Positions 1 to 11,590 of a DNA stretch of 64,000 nt are shown here, one piece after another. The notes below the pieces were generated by a model, which saw nothing but the letters and a program-made list of their open reading frames with translations, was not told the origin of the DNA and did not search any database. Positions within the stretch are counted from its first letter, which is position 1; each line of letters begins with the position of its first letter. Where the stretch lies: the NCBI GenBank assembly GCA_022453515.1, contig JAJNNY010000020.1, forward strand, positions 434,001-498,000, in the 5' to 3' direction. This DNA is from Astrocystis sublimbata. Lineage: Eukaryota > Ascomycota > Sordariomycetes > Xylariales > Xylariaceae. The position numbers and the translations under genes were made by a program.

Positions 1-1
1 A

Positions 2-640
2 CCGGCTTACTCGTCAGATTGTGATTCTTCGGACAGTCCTGTCGAGGACTGGGAGTTGCTCTACTCCTCTGATGACATGGCGAAGAAGCCCAGGATGGCC
101 GCTCCGGCAACCACGACGACTACTAATAACGAGGTTGTTGAGAGTGACGGAGAATCTTCACTTCCTGACCCGTGGAACGCCATATGCATTGTCGGATTCC
201 GAGTTTACTCGAAGGACGAGGACCTGGACTTGCGTGTTGTCATCGAAGGCGGCGATCTCGCCGAAGGTGGCATGGGCGCCAAGGGTGCTGCTGCTATCGA
301 CAATGCCCAGATGAATGCAGGTGGGGAGCGCAAACCAAACGTCAAGTCGGACAAGGTCACAGACGAGTTCGAGATTGTTGACGGCGCCCCCGTCGCCAAG
401 CAGAAAGTTGTGCACGAGGATGAGAAGCAGGCGGATGACGAACAGGGGGATGATTCGCAAGGCAAAGAAACTGTGGACGACGGCAATGATGCCGACACAG
501 AAGATGATGATAACGACGATAACGATGACGACGTAGATCTCGTGGACGCTGCCAAGTCGGACGTTTCTGACTCGAGTGATGGGACACCCATCAATACACC
601 GGACTCGACGACGGACTGCAGTCCCCAGGGTAGAGCTTAG
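2..640 (+). CDS. C-terminal part of an acidic protein of unknown function (5' partial)
   Basis: An open frame runs in from the left edge and stops with TAG at 638-640, so only the last 212 residues or so are seen. It holds a short hydrophobic, probably folded stretch (around WNAICIVGFRVYSKDEDLDL, bases 172-231) and then a long acidic, low-complexity tail with a run of Asp, Glu and Asn near bases 475-540, ending in Ser/Thr/Pro-rich sequence. The Asp-rich tail suggests a disordered C-terminus. I do not recognise the family. The true start lies outside the window. The next gene is convergent. Confidence 0.6.
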   Translation, partial: PAYSSDCDSSDSPVEDWELLYSSDDMAKKPRMAAPATTTTTNNEVVESDGESSLPDPWNAICIVGFRVYSKDEDLDLRVVIEGGDLAEGGMGAKGAAAIDNAQMNAGGERKPNVKSDKVTDEFEIVDGAPVAKQKVVHEDEKQADDEQGDDSQGKETVDDGNDADTEDDDNDDNDDDVDLVDAAKSDVSDSSDGTPINTPDSTTDCSPQGRA

Positions 641-996
641 AGCTTAGACTGTTTCACTGTTTTGTGCGCTTGGTACCTCATCGCATGATTTTGTATAGCA
701 TTTGATTTACGATACCAGGCTTTTTTCTCATTGGGCAGATATGTTTTTTCTCTACATCGTTACGAGTATGGGCGCGGTGGCAGAGCGCGCGATCGTTTTG
801 GATTCACACGGAGGCACAAGAATGCCAAACATCACACTTCTCAATTCTTGCGAAGAAACTGCCTCTTCTCATCACTCTTCTCATTTCGGATGCAAGATTA
901 TTTGGCAGCATTTTTGATACGGTTGGAAGGATATAGACTAATATCATACCAATGACACATCTCTGTTACAGTATCCTAGAATAATGTCTATCGTGC
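641..996. other. Intergenic, between convergent 3' ends
   Basis: About 355 bases between the stop of the acidic protein and the stop of the nickel transporter. It should carry both 3' untranslated regions. No convincing gene, repeat or RNA gene was seen. Confidence 0.5.
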
Positions 997-2233
997 TCAG
1001 TCGTGAAAAGCATCCTGTGGGGACTCGGAAGGGATACTTTGCGCTCTACGTCGCTCCATCCTCCGTCTCCAGGGTTGGTATACCAATACTGATCCAAACC
1101 CTGCCAGTACAAAAACGCCTACTATGCTCGCACCGACAATTTCGTAATTGTCTCCGATTGCTGTAAGGCCGTCCCAAAAACTGGCCTCGGGCTCAGCCAC
1201 GTTTTGTACTAAGGATAGGATCTGTATGACCCCAATGAAGGCAGACACGACCACGGTAATCCCTGTCAGCACGATCGAGTAGTACAGGATCGCTACTCTG
1301 TCCCGCGCAAATGCCTTCGAAGTGTATAAAGTCATCATGAGCGCGCCGTCCGTCGTGTCTACAAGGCACATGCCGGCTATAACTTCTGTCAGATTGCCGT
1401 AACAGCTTATAAGGAGTCAAATTGTTGAGAGGCTTACCTGTGAACAAGAGTGGAAATATGAGAATAATCCAAAGACTCGTTCCTTGTGCACCCTGGACAC
1501 TGGCGATGCCTAGCACGGCAATTTCTGAGCTGGTATCGAAGCCAAGCCCAAACAGGACCCCCAGAGGATACATCTTCCACGGTCGGTCTACGATCCTGAA
1601 GAACCTGCGTAGCACATTGGTCATGAATCCGGGGCCGTCGAGCTGTAGATCCCGCACAGCCTGCTCGTCATGTCTGGCCTCAGCATCGGTCTCAGCATCG
1701 TCATCAACATCCCCGGAGCCGGTACCGTGCGGATCCGGTTCTCGGAGGACCCCGCGCAGCCTGCTAATGAGGCGATACAGCACCCATCCGTTCCCAACGC
1801 AGAGGATGAGCAGGACTGCTGCGCTGACACTCGTTCCTATAATGCCGCCAATGTACTGGAAGCTGTCGAAGCGTTCGCGTAGGGCACCTGCGGTAGCTGC
1901 CACCACAATGCACGTAATGATGACGATGGTGGAGTGTCCGAGACTGAAAAAGGTCCCCACCGTCACCGGTCGCTGTCCCGATGCAATGAGCCGCCGTGTC
2001 ATCAGGTCGATGGCGGCGATGTGGTCTGCGTCTAGGGCGTGTCGAAGCCCCAATGTGTATGAAAGTACGGCGGCGCCGACTAACTTTGGGTTGAAGTGTA
2101 GGACGACGGCCACGGCAGCCCATACGAGAGCATTGACGGACAGTAATAGCAGTATGATGTAGATGACCGGGGCGGGAAGCCCCTTGAGACGCTGCGGCAG
2201 CGCCGGGAGGCGACAGCATCGCGAACGAGGCAT
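997..2233 (-). CDS. Nickel/cobalt transporter (NiCoT family)
   Basis: Integral membrane permease that should import Ni2+ and/or Co2+, nickel being needed by fungal urease. Exons on the minus strand are 2233-1438 and 1376-997, with a 61-bp intron at 1377-1437 (gtaagc...tatag); the spliced protein is 391 residues. All three NiCoT signatures are visible: HALDADHI in an early helix, LGFDTSSEIA in the second half, and GMCLVDTTDGALM, which is rebuilt exactly across the splice junction. A hydrophilic, acidic and His-containing loop lies between the halves, as is usual. The start at 2233 (MPRSRCC) is preferred; the same frame is open upstream to 2323. A TATA-like element (rc of cttatatgg) lies about 50 bp upstream of the ATG. 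Metal selectivity cannot be read from the sequence. Confidence 0.93.
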
Positions 2234-4137
2234 TGTGCAGTGTGATTCTTTTTGTTTCTGGTTGCTGCAGTCAAGAAGACTTGGGCTTATATGGCAGCAC
2301 ACGAGGGGAAGCTCACAATTCAAAGGTCAGGTACGTTTCCATGACACCAAGACTGTGTACACTCCAGATGTAAACGTAGAAAGGAATTGGTAGAAATACT
2401 GCAATTACAGCTGTGAAACAGTAGAACAACTTTGTTTCCCTTCTCCTCTTCCGCCCTCTTCTTTTTCTTCACTATTTATCGCTTTCTCGGCGACTGGCAC
2501 ACCTCTCATTGAAGTCTTGGAAAGCTATCACTTCTTGGCTCTGCCCTTTAGCCCCTCAAACCTTATACATGCCCCTCACAATAGCGCTTGCGTGCTGCAT
2601 CTTAACCCCACCTAATCCACTGATAACGCTCCGAATTCGACTAAAAGCAAGACATTGATAAGATGGAAAACGCATCAGGATAGGCCCTGGGCGTTCTACC
2701 TGCATTTTCATTCGTGGATGAGGTTGCTTGTCATCGGTGTTGTTAATTGCCATGGGGGAGTGCAGCGTACAGCGAAGCGAACATGCGGGGAAGCAAAGCG
2801 CATTTAAAATATCGTATAAGGTTGGGCAGGTTACCTGATCATTTATTACCAGCGATTTGCGTCATGAAGCTTCTTCGCCCCGGGAGGATGAGTGAGTTTC
2901 TGATGCTATACGGGAGAGTCAGCAATTAGATTTCTGTTGCACCTGGCTTTCAAACAACAAGGGCTTTCTCATCGGTTCACGATGAATACCGACTTAGTCT
3001 TGGTCAAGCGTCCTACAGGTAAGTATACAGTAAAGATGACAACAGAAGCTCCGGTTTGAGTAGAATTGAAAGTAATTTACTACATACGTGACGCGGTATT
3101 GTTTCAATTATGCGAATGGATTAATGAGCTGGGCCAATATTTGTATGTTCTGCAAATGTGCTTGACATCTCAGTCTGCCAAGGACATTGCTCCTCGGGAT
3201 GAGCACATGATATGCACATGACTCCCGTCATCCACGACCGGACGAGATAGGCGCTATATATGTCGTTCTCACGATCTCATACTTATTACCCGTCGATCGA
3301 CAGGCATGCGCATAGTTGTGCACGTGATAGGAGATCTCTTTCCAGGGTCTTGTATGTATGCATTCAATGACACGAATAAGGGCGAGTATTCCTAAGGCAG
3401 CGTCAATCCATCATGAGTTGCATAACTTCATGTTGAACTTATCTCCTTTACGAATATCTAGGATGCGTTAGGTTCGCGATAAGCTCTCGCCAATAGCCTC
3501 ACATCGAATCTGGACCACTTTTGCCCCCTTGAAGCTTGTATCAACAACCACTGCGTCCTCAACCAGGACCAATTGCCCCCCTGGCCGTCCTACCCGTTCA
3601 ACTTGCTCTCCGTGAAATGCCGAAGGTCACCTTATGGTTCTAAGGGTGAAGATGACTGAACCAAAGTCACGAAACCGGAAAATGCCGCGACTCTCACCTA
3701 ATTGATTGGGCGCGGGTAAACTACCCCGGGATTTCCCAAACCACTGGGCCCAAAACACCCTGCAAGTTGACCACATAGACATGCCGCTATATAACAACAT
3801 GTCAGCTCGCCCCATGCTATTATATATTGCTTCTAGGTTTCTCTTACGTTATTCGGCCTGCTGAGCGCCTGTCTACTTAAAGTTGTCGTCGAACTATGGT
3901 CCTCCTCTGACCGCCAAGAGTAACGTTGTATAACACCAACTCGCTGAATGGGTGCCCAATATCGTTCTCTCCGGCAATTTGTTCCGTTCCGAAAGATGTG
4001 GCATCCTATGCAAATCACTTGTCTCTCGAGGGCACTCAGGCTTTGAAGAGGACATAAGAGCAGCCCTGTCAGCATGGCTTTCGAAACTCTGCCCAGGAGG
4101 TAGGCAGCAGTAGGACATAGCCCGGTCACACTCCAAG
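2234..4137. other. Intergenic, between divergent transporter and tyrosinase
   Basis: About 1.9 kb between two divergently transcribed genes, so it should hold both promoters. Only short unsupported open frames occur. A pyrimidine-rich stretch at about 2425-2475 (ttcccttctcctcttccgcc type) is the kind of tract often found near fungal transcription starts. No RNA gene or repeat was recognised. Confidence 0.45.
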
Positions 4138-5687
4138 ATGTTGGGCGTCACGAGAAGCGCTACGTTTTGCCTTCACTTGCTGCTTCTTGCAGCTGGTGTC
4201 TACGGCGATGCGGTGTCCGATCTTTGGGACAAGGGAAAGGCGGCACTCGATGCGCAGCTGGCCAAGTCTTCGACCTGCACCAAGGAAAACATGCTCGTCC
4301 GACGGGAATGGTGAGTTGTCACATATATAATACGGCTCTAAGGGGTTTGGAAACTTACACACATTAGGGGAGACCTAAGCGCCGATGACAGGAAAGCCTA
4401 CATAAAGGCGGTTCTATGCATCACCAGCAGCCCGTCGAAACTAGATCCTGCGCAGGTCCCGGGTGCCAAAACACGCTACGATGACTTTGTCGCGGTTCAC
4501 ATCAACCAGACCATGTTCATACACAGCACCGTGCGTTTTTTCGCCAGCTTTCGCAAACGGAGATGGCTTTTGCAACTAACAGATAGCAGGCCAGCTTTCT
4601 GTCGTGGCATCGGTACTATACCTGGGCTTACGAACAGGTGTTGCGGAACGAGTGCGGCTATACCGGGGCGCAGCCTGTGAGTGAACTTCGTCGCTACGCA
4701 TTCTCGGGTGTTTGGGAACTGAAGATGCTGTTAGTACTGGGACTGGGGGAGATGGGCAGCCGATCCCGAGAAATCCCCCATTTTCGATGGCAGCGACACC
4801 AGCATGAGCGGGAATGGCGAGAAGACTACGCACCAGACATTCATGGTGCCAAACGGGAATGGTGGAGGCTGCATAACCTCAGGTCCGTTCAAGAAGTACG
4901 TAACCCGCGTCCAAGCTTTAGTTTTGTATGTACTAACATGTTACAGCATGACTGTGAACCTTGGGTAAGAAATACAAAAGAACCGGAGAAGTGGCAGAGT
5001 TGAAGACGAAGTGCTAACCGCGAGCGATTCATAGCCCGGTCAGCCCAGCTATCTCTCCCGCACCGCCCACGAACCCCAGAAGAGACGGACTTGGCTATAA
5101 CCCTCGTTGCCTGCGCCGAGACGTCAACAACTACCTGTCCTCGCGATACACTCGCACGCAGGATATCGTGAACCTCATCAACAACAGCAAGACCATTGCC
5201 GCATTCCAGAATACCATGCAAGCCGCAGGAGGTACTTTGGGCGTCCACGCCGCTGGCCACTACACGACTGCCGGCGATCCAGCTGGGGACTTTTACGTCT
5301 CGCCTGGGGATCCAGTCTTCTGTATGTATTTTCACATCACCAAGGTTCAGCAATCACATGCTATTGATAAAATCAGAGAGCGTGTTCTGGTCACTAATTT
5401 GGTGCAATACAGACTTACATCACGCTATGATCGATCGAACTTGGACAATATGGCAGGCTCAAGATTTGCAAAACCGGATGAAAGTTGTAGCGGTAAGCCC
5501 TACGAATTCCGAGTATAACAAGTGATATCTAATGCAAGCGCAGGGTGGGCGATCTATGATGGGCTTCGGAGGTGCAGTGGGAGCTCTTACAGATGAGGTG
5601 AATCTCCATTCGGTCGCGAGCAAGCCGTACACGATTGGCGACCTGGTTAGCATCACGGACGGGCCATTCTGCTACACATATGCCTAA
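4138..5687 (+). CDS. Secreted tyrosinase (type 3 copper phenol oxidase)
   Basis: Probably oxidises phenols to quinones through a binuclear copper centre. Exons: 4138-4310, 4368-4530, 4590-4676, 4735-4895, 4947-4964, 5035-5321, 5413-5492, 5544-5687; spliced length is 370 residues. All junctions keep frame, and one exon is only 18 nt. Residues 1 to about 24 form a signal peptide. CuA ligands are His102, His110 and His119 (SWHRYY); CuB ligands are His272, His276 (HAAGH) and His299/His300 (YLHHAMIDR). The YWDWGRWA and GPFKNMTVNLG segments are typical of short secreted ascomycete tyrosinases. The long C-terminal shielding domain of melanogenic tyrosinases is absent. A convergent amidase follows 170 bp downstream. 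The substrate (melanin precursor, peptide Tyr or a small metabolite) is unknown. Confidence 0.93.
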
Positions 5688-5856
5688 GGACTGGGTTGGG
5701 GGTAAGCACGCACATTTTGTCTGGTATTTATTCGGAGTATACCCCTTATTAAGCACATGAACTAGGTGCGTGTTTCTACAAGGCACGTACAGCACCTTAT
5801 TCTATTTCACTCGTAAGACTAGTACTAGGGTATATCTTGCAGTTCTGCGGTGCGAT

Positions 5857-7672
5857 TTATTCTAAGGCCTCGACGAAAACTTTGCACATCTCCACGCATT
5901 TCTCGTCTTCTAGTCGGTTTGCTATGAGCTGCAGACTGATTGGCATTCCGTGGACTACTTCCGCATTATCTATTAATAGTTAGTGAGACTTGCAAACACG
6001 AAAAAAAAAATCATTGGACTAGGTAGCGAGATGTCGTACATTCACTTCGGATCACCTGATCTAGGTCGGACAGAGCGGCGGGCGCGTCGGCTTGTGGCAC
6101 GTCCACGGCTTGATCTACAGTCATGCCGGTCGGGAACGATATGGCGGCATAATCCAGCACGTTGTAAACGCCGGTGTATCCGACTAACATCTCGCGTCAG
6201 TCGCTTTATCAACGAATCCGGCGATTCGGGATGTTAGATTCAATTGAACTCACCATGTTTGAACAGCCCATTCTGAACACCACTGAAAGGTGTAACCGGT
6301 GCCAAGATGGCATCGATGCCTGCTTTCTTCCACCTGTCCAGGTACCGTTTCTGGAACGCCTGGCGTTCCATGTGCAACTTCCAGTATTCACTCCCGCTCA
6401 ACTCGCGCGCCTCTCCATAGGCTGCCATCTCCGGCCTCAATGGCTCGCCAGTCTTAGCCAGTTCGTGCATGACCGACTTGCCGCCATCAGCTACGAACAT
6501 GCGGCCTAAGAGCGACAAGCCCTCGGCCTGGTCCTCGGGCGACCAGTCGATGAGCTCATGACCGGCAGCCTGCAGCCTGTCGACCGTATGTTTTAACGCC
6601 CTCGTCACGGGAGGAGTTGGCAGTACGATACCGTCGTGCCACATGACCGCGACTTTCAGTTTAGGGGGCAAGGCGACAGGGCGCCACGGGATGGGCATGC
6701 AGCGCGGGTCGCTGTGCCAGGGCTCGGCGTCGATCACAGCTTTGCAGTAGTATTCGAGATCGGCGAGGGTTCGCGTCATCGGGCCATTGACGGAGTGCAC
6801 GGCTTCCTGGCCAGGCAGGCCCGAGCGACACCCGTGCGTGGGGAAGCGGCCGAACGAGGGCCGGATGGTCCAGATACCCGTGCAAGCAGCCGGGATGCGC
6901 AATGAGCCTCCTATGTCTGTTCCGACACCTAACGGAGTGCCTTTGAATACGAGCAGTGCCGACTCGCCCCCCGAGCTGCCGCCGCTTGTAAGCTTCCGGT
7001 TGAACGGGTTGACGGTCCGGCCGAAGGCGTTGTTCACGGTCTCGGCTATCATCATCGCCGTGGGCACGTTCGTCTTCACGTAGGGGACCGCGCCGGCATT
7101 GAGTAACAGCGTGACCAGCTCGGAGTCGTGCTCGGCTGGATGCCCTATGTGTGACGTGAACCCGACCGTCGCGTCCAGGCCCTTGAGATTGAACATGTCC
7201 TTCAGCGAGATGGGCAGTCCGTGGAAGGGACCGGCGGGCCCCAAGCCTTGGGCTAAGCGCTCATCGAGGGCCTTTGCGGTCTCTATAGCTCGGTCGAAGC
7301 ATGTTTCTGAGAGGCAATTCACCTGTACCGGGCGTTAGTAGCACAATCTTGTCATTTTGAGACGAATTGCTTTGCGTTCTGTCTCGAAGTACATACCAGC
7401 TGATGCGCCGCCGCCGCACGTTTGCAGAACGCACGAGTTACCGTTTCGGATGAGAGATCACCGGCTGCGAGTCTCGGGAGCAACTCCAGCGCGGTCAGGT
7501 TCGTGATATCGAGCTCCTCCTGCGTGAACCATCCTGAGGTTTCCGGGAACCCAGTGACATCGTCCTGGCTCTCTGGGGGGAGCAGATGCTTGGGTATGCG
7601 CCATTCCTCAGGGATCGAGTCTAGTAGATCTTGGCACTTTTTGGCCGCGAGAGCTTCCCAAGTTCCGCCCAT
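5857..7672 (-). CDS. Amidase (amidase signature family, acetamidase-like)
   Basis: Hydrolyses an amide to a carboxylate and ammonia. Exons on the minus strand: 7672-7397, 7322-6254, 6183-6040, 5969-5857; introns are 74, 70 and 70 bp and the protein is 533 residues. The Ser-Ser-Lys triad is Lys133 (ISLKDMF), Ser208 (GGSSGGES) and Ser232 (TDIGGSLRIPA), with the spacing expected for the family. The C-terminus keeps the family segment EYNAEVVHGMPISLQL across the last intron, which fixes the donor as T|gtacga. The start at 7672 (MGGTWEALAAKK) matches fungal acetamidases. The frame is open to 7834 and would add a hydrophobic stretch (LVVILILVASLL), so a longer membrane-anchored form is possible. 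The real substrate is unknown. Confidence 0.92.
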
Positions 7673-9312
7673 TCTCAACAACGATGCAACAAGAATCAAG
7701 ATCACAACAAGTCGCTTCAAATAGTTCGATTTAAACGAGTTAAACAGTGAACGCTCTATGGGAATGAGAAGAGGAATAGGATTACACAAGCAGAACTGGC
7801 GTCGAAGGAGCTGGGATAAGTAATGCCGAGACAAAGGGAAGAGATGGTATCATGGAGACCTTTACTAACCCACCTCACTAGGTAAGTAATACCTTCTCCG
7901 CCGGCCAGTTCCCCGCAAAGGGCTAACACGCGTCTACACGTACAGCAGCTCGCTCACTTGGGTATGCCCCGGCCCTGCTCGGAGATCCCACCGACGTTAT
8001 TTGCTGGTGGACATTGGCGGTCTCCATTCCTCGTATGACAACTTGGTGTCACAACTGCCGAGTCGAGCAGGCTGGTCCTACGGTTCGTTCACCGTTTTGG
8101 TTGGAACACGGCTGTGGGAGGAGGGTTGACTCACTCACACCTTTTGATACCTTATGCAGCCCAAGACCTGTTCACATTGATATCTCCGAGGTGGTATTGC
8201 GTCTTCGATAGTGTAGGTAGTGTAGGTAGTGTAGGTAAGCGTCAAGGAGTGTCAACTTGCCCTGACAGCTCACACGACCTACCTCGCGTTACTTCCTTTT
8301 CTAGGGATCGTAGATGAACGCATCGCGCATGGAGGAATGGGAGCTACCGGCAAAACTGCCGGACACTATGCTTACTAGCACTCCGGTCTCGTGGGGGCTA
8401 GCAAAGGGAGCTTATCTACAAGTATGGATGTGAGCTCGTGTGAGTTACCCATTATGATCGAGGAAGCTGAGCTTATGCGGTGATGGCGCTGCCCCAGCAC
8501 CCCAAGTGGTATTAGATATCGCATAGCACGCATCTGGAGGCAGGGAACAGGGGACTTTGCTCGAGGACTAGACTATCGGAAAAGGAAGTGATGCCAACTG
8601 CAACCTCTTGGTCTGTCCTTATTCGCTTTCACTTCATAGTGCCGAATCTACCCTGTTTTCTGTTCTCAGAGCAGAGTCACGGATATGATACGGAATTCGC
8701 CAATTCCTCAAGCTGTACCTAATCTTGCCTCATCTCCCCGCTGTTCCCGCATCTACCAGCTACCTAGTAGTATGTAGGCATCGTAAGTGCTTCGGTCGCA
8801 GGGAGATATTGTTTGGTAGGCTAAGGCGCTATATTGGATGAACTAGTTCTAATAAAGTAGCGTTCAAACCGATCTGAGTACAACCTCTAACCCCACAAAG
8901 CCGACAACCCTGTCTGCTCATCGCGTAATCAGCGACCGACCATCTATCTTCATGTGGGCCACATGCACCCAGCCGAGACAGCAGCCCCAGCCCGCCAAGA
9001 ACAGCAGGGTCCCTCGAGGTGATATGCAAGTAGGTACATGATCGAGGGGTCCTTATCAAGTCATCACTCGATATCAGCAGCATACTAGCTAGCTCGTTTT
9101 CTTTCGAACATGATTTACCGACAAAGATGATAATTGGCCGCTGCGGATCGCAAACCGAGGTATTGTCTGTATGCTATATAAGACACCTCGTCTATTATTA
9201 ATCAACCCAATCGCATCACTATGTACGTGTTGGTTTACGATCTATCAGAAACCCATCGTCTTGGTCTTGTAAGCGCGCCAATGCAACAACAGCAGCGCAT
9301 TGTGTCACGACC
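7673..9312. other. Intergenic with a short tandem repeat and a TATA box
   Basis: About 1.6 kb between the divergent amidase and permease genes. It contains three tandem copies of gtgtaggta at 8211-8237. Near the right end is a good TATA box for the permease (listed separately). No gene is supported: the short open frames lack codon bias and homology cues. Confidence 0.45.
9175..9182 (+). promoter_or_regulatory. TATA box of the permease gene
   Basis: TATATAAG lies 131 bp upstream of the permease ATG at 9313, a normal fungal distance allowing for a 5' leader. This rests on motif match and position only. Confidence 0.5.
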
Positions 9313-11280
9313 ATGGCGCTGAAAGCCAAACTGCACGAGTACCTGCACACAGACTACCGGCCGGGTGAGAAGACGCTGGTGCGCAAGATCGACTTCTTCA
9401 TCTTGACCTTCTGCTGTCTGAGCTATTTCACGAATTATGTGAGTCTTTGCCCCTCATCTCACCATCTCACCGCAACTCGTGACGTAGTGTGGCTGAATGA
9501 CTGACTGACCACTCCTCGCAGCTGGACCGCTCAAATCTCAACAATGCCTATGTCTCTGGCATGAAAGAGGAGCTGCACTTTGTCGGCGACCAGCTGAACC
9601 AGATCCAAGCCGCCTTCACCTCCGGCTACGTGGTCGGGCAGTTTCCCGCGAACCTGTCGCTGCACTATGTATGTATCTATCTCGCTGGAGTGATTTTCAT
9701 TCCCGCTTCCGGCAAGCCTCAGAGACATGAATTATCCCAACGGGAATCTGTACTCCTGAGACACCTGCAAACTCCCATTTCACAGGCAATTTCTTTTGTA
9801 CTATAAGAGGCGATTAGTTACTGACATCCAGCGGCACAGGTGCGGCCGCGCATCTTCTTCCCGGCCTGCATGGTCGTGTGGGCGGCGCTGACCATGGTCA
9901 CGGCCGCCGTGCACAACCCCCAGAGCGTTGCGGCGATCCGCTTCTTCCAGGGCATCGCGGAGGCGACGACGTTTGTCGGCACGCACTATATACTCGGCAG
10001 CTGGTATACCGAGCGCGAGCTCGGCAAGCGGTCTGGCATCTTCACCGCGTCGGGGCTCGCCGGCACTATGATTGGCGGGTACATCCAGGCGGGCATTCAG
10101 TCGTCTCTGGATATGCGGCATGGGCTGAGCGGATGGCGGTGGTTGTTCATGTAAGTGTCTTCTTCTGGCTTTGTTATCTTCTCCTGATTCTGTACTCTCG
10201 AATGACTGCTATCAACCTGCCTATTCCTCGCCATCTACTCCATAACAAAGTAATTGTAGTGTGATCTTCTAAAGAAAAAAAGAAAAGAAAAAGAAAAAAC
10301 TAACACCCCCAGAATCGACGGCCTAATCACCATCCCCATCGCCATCTACGGCTTCATCTTCTTCCCCGACACGCCAGCAACCACCAAAGCCATCTACCTC
10401 ACGCCCTCCGAAAAAGCCCTCGCAGTAGCCCGCGTGCCGCCCGTCGAAGACCGCGCCCCGCTATCCCTGTCCTTCTTCAAGAAATCCTTCACGAACAAGT
10501 TCTTCTGGGGCTTCATGGTCCTCTGGATCATCGCAGGCGAATGCGAGTCCTTCGGCAGCAACGGGTTACTAGCACTATACATGAAAAGCCACCCCGCGCA
10601 CCACTACACCGTCGCGCAGCTCAACAACTACCCCACGGGCGTCCCTGCCGCAGGGATCGTGTCGACGCTGTTCTTCGCCACGCTGACGGATTTCCTCAAC
10701 GGGCGACGCTATCTCGTGGGGTACTTCATCGGCATCACAGGCATCGTCACTTCGGCGCTTATACTCGCCGCCTCGCATGCTTCCGATGCAGTGAGTGCTA
10801 CCCCCATGGTCTTCGGCGCGTATTATTGGGCCGGGGCTGTCTATGCGTGCCAGGCGACGTTCTTCGCCTGGGCGAACGATACGCTGCGCTACGAGGAACA
10901 CATGTTTCGCGCGCTCGTCATTGCGGGGATGAATCTGGGGAGTAATGTCGTTAATGCGTGGTGGACGATTGTGTTTTATGGCGCGTCGATGGCGCCTTGG
11001 TTTACGGTACATTGCGGTTCTTGTTTTCTCATCTCCTCTCGAGGTTTCCAAGGTGCTGTGCTGTGTCTTCATTCGGCGAAACTGCGTTCCTGACTGACTG
11101 ACGTATGAATTTGATTCACAGCGAGGCATGTGGGCGATGATTGCCGTGTCCATCGCTTTGATCATCTGGACAGGCGGGCTTTCGCATTTCACGTCGCGCC
11201 ACGAGCGCATGCGCAAGGCGGAGTTCGAGGCAGAAGGTCCGGAAGGGGTGGTACAGGGGAAGGACGATGAGCTAGGGTGA
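9313..11280 (+). CDS. MFS permease, allantoate/pantothenate-type (anion:cation symporter family)
   Basis: Twelve-helix plasma-membrane transporter for a small organic anion such as a vitamin, allantoate or nicotinate. Exons: 9313-9438, 9522-9668, 9840-10150, 10313-11006, 11122-11280; the protein is 478 residues and every junction keeps frame. Family marks are LDRSNLNNAYVSGM after the first helix, then the LGKRSGIFTASGLAGTMIGG region and GWRWLFIIDG, which is joined across intron 3. The N-terminal cytoplasmic segment is short, and the C-terminus ends in a charged tail. The third intron carries a long A/G-rich tract (10266-10299). It is divergent from the amidase and convergent with the Zn2Cys6 regulator. 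If the neighbourhood is functional it could move the amidase substrate or product; this is inference. Confidence 0.92.
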
Positions 11281-11590
11281 GACTCGCGAGATTCATACGC
11301 CATTCTCGAGAGCCTGATGTGTATAAGTCTTCATTTTGACTATTCAGGGTTATTCGTATCAGTTCATTCAATAACAGCAGGATCAATTCAACTTTGAAAT
11401 GGCCAACGTTATAGCAAATTGACCCAGTAGTGTGAATATTTGAACAAGTCGTAGCGACGTAACTATCATACAGATTGGTTCCTACATTGCTGCCATATTG
11501 TATTGTCTTCCCCAACAAAATTCACTTCCGAAAAATAACGACGCAGAGTCGGGAAAGCGGTTTTCACATCCAAGATAGTGAGCCAATCGC
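11281..11590. other. Short intergenic gap between convergent genes
   Basis: About 310 bases holding the 3' ends of the permease and the Zn2Cys6 regulator. Nothing else was recognised. Confidence 0.5.

Noticed and set aside
1422..2162. 246-codon plus-strand frame inside the nickel transporter
   Set aside because: It is antisense to the NiCoT coding exon, which has diagnostic motifs.
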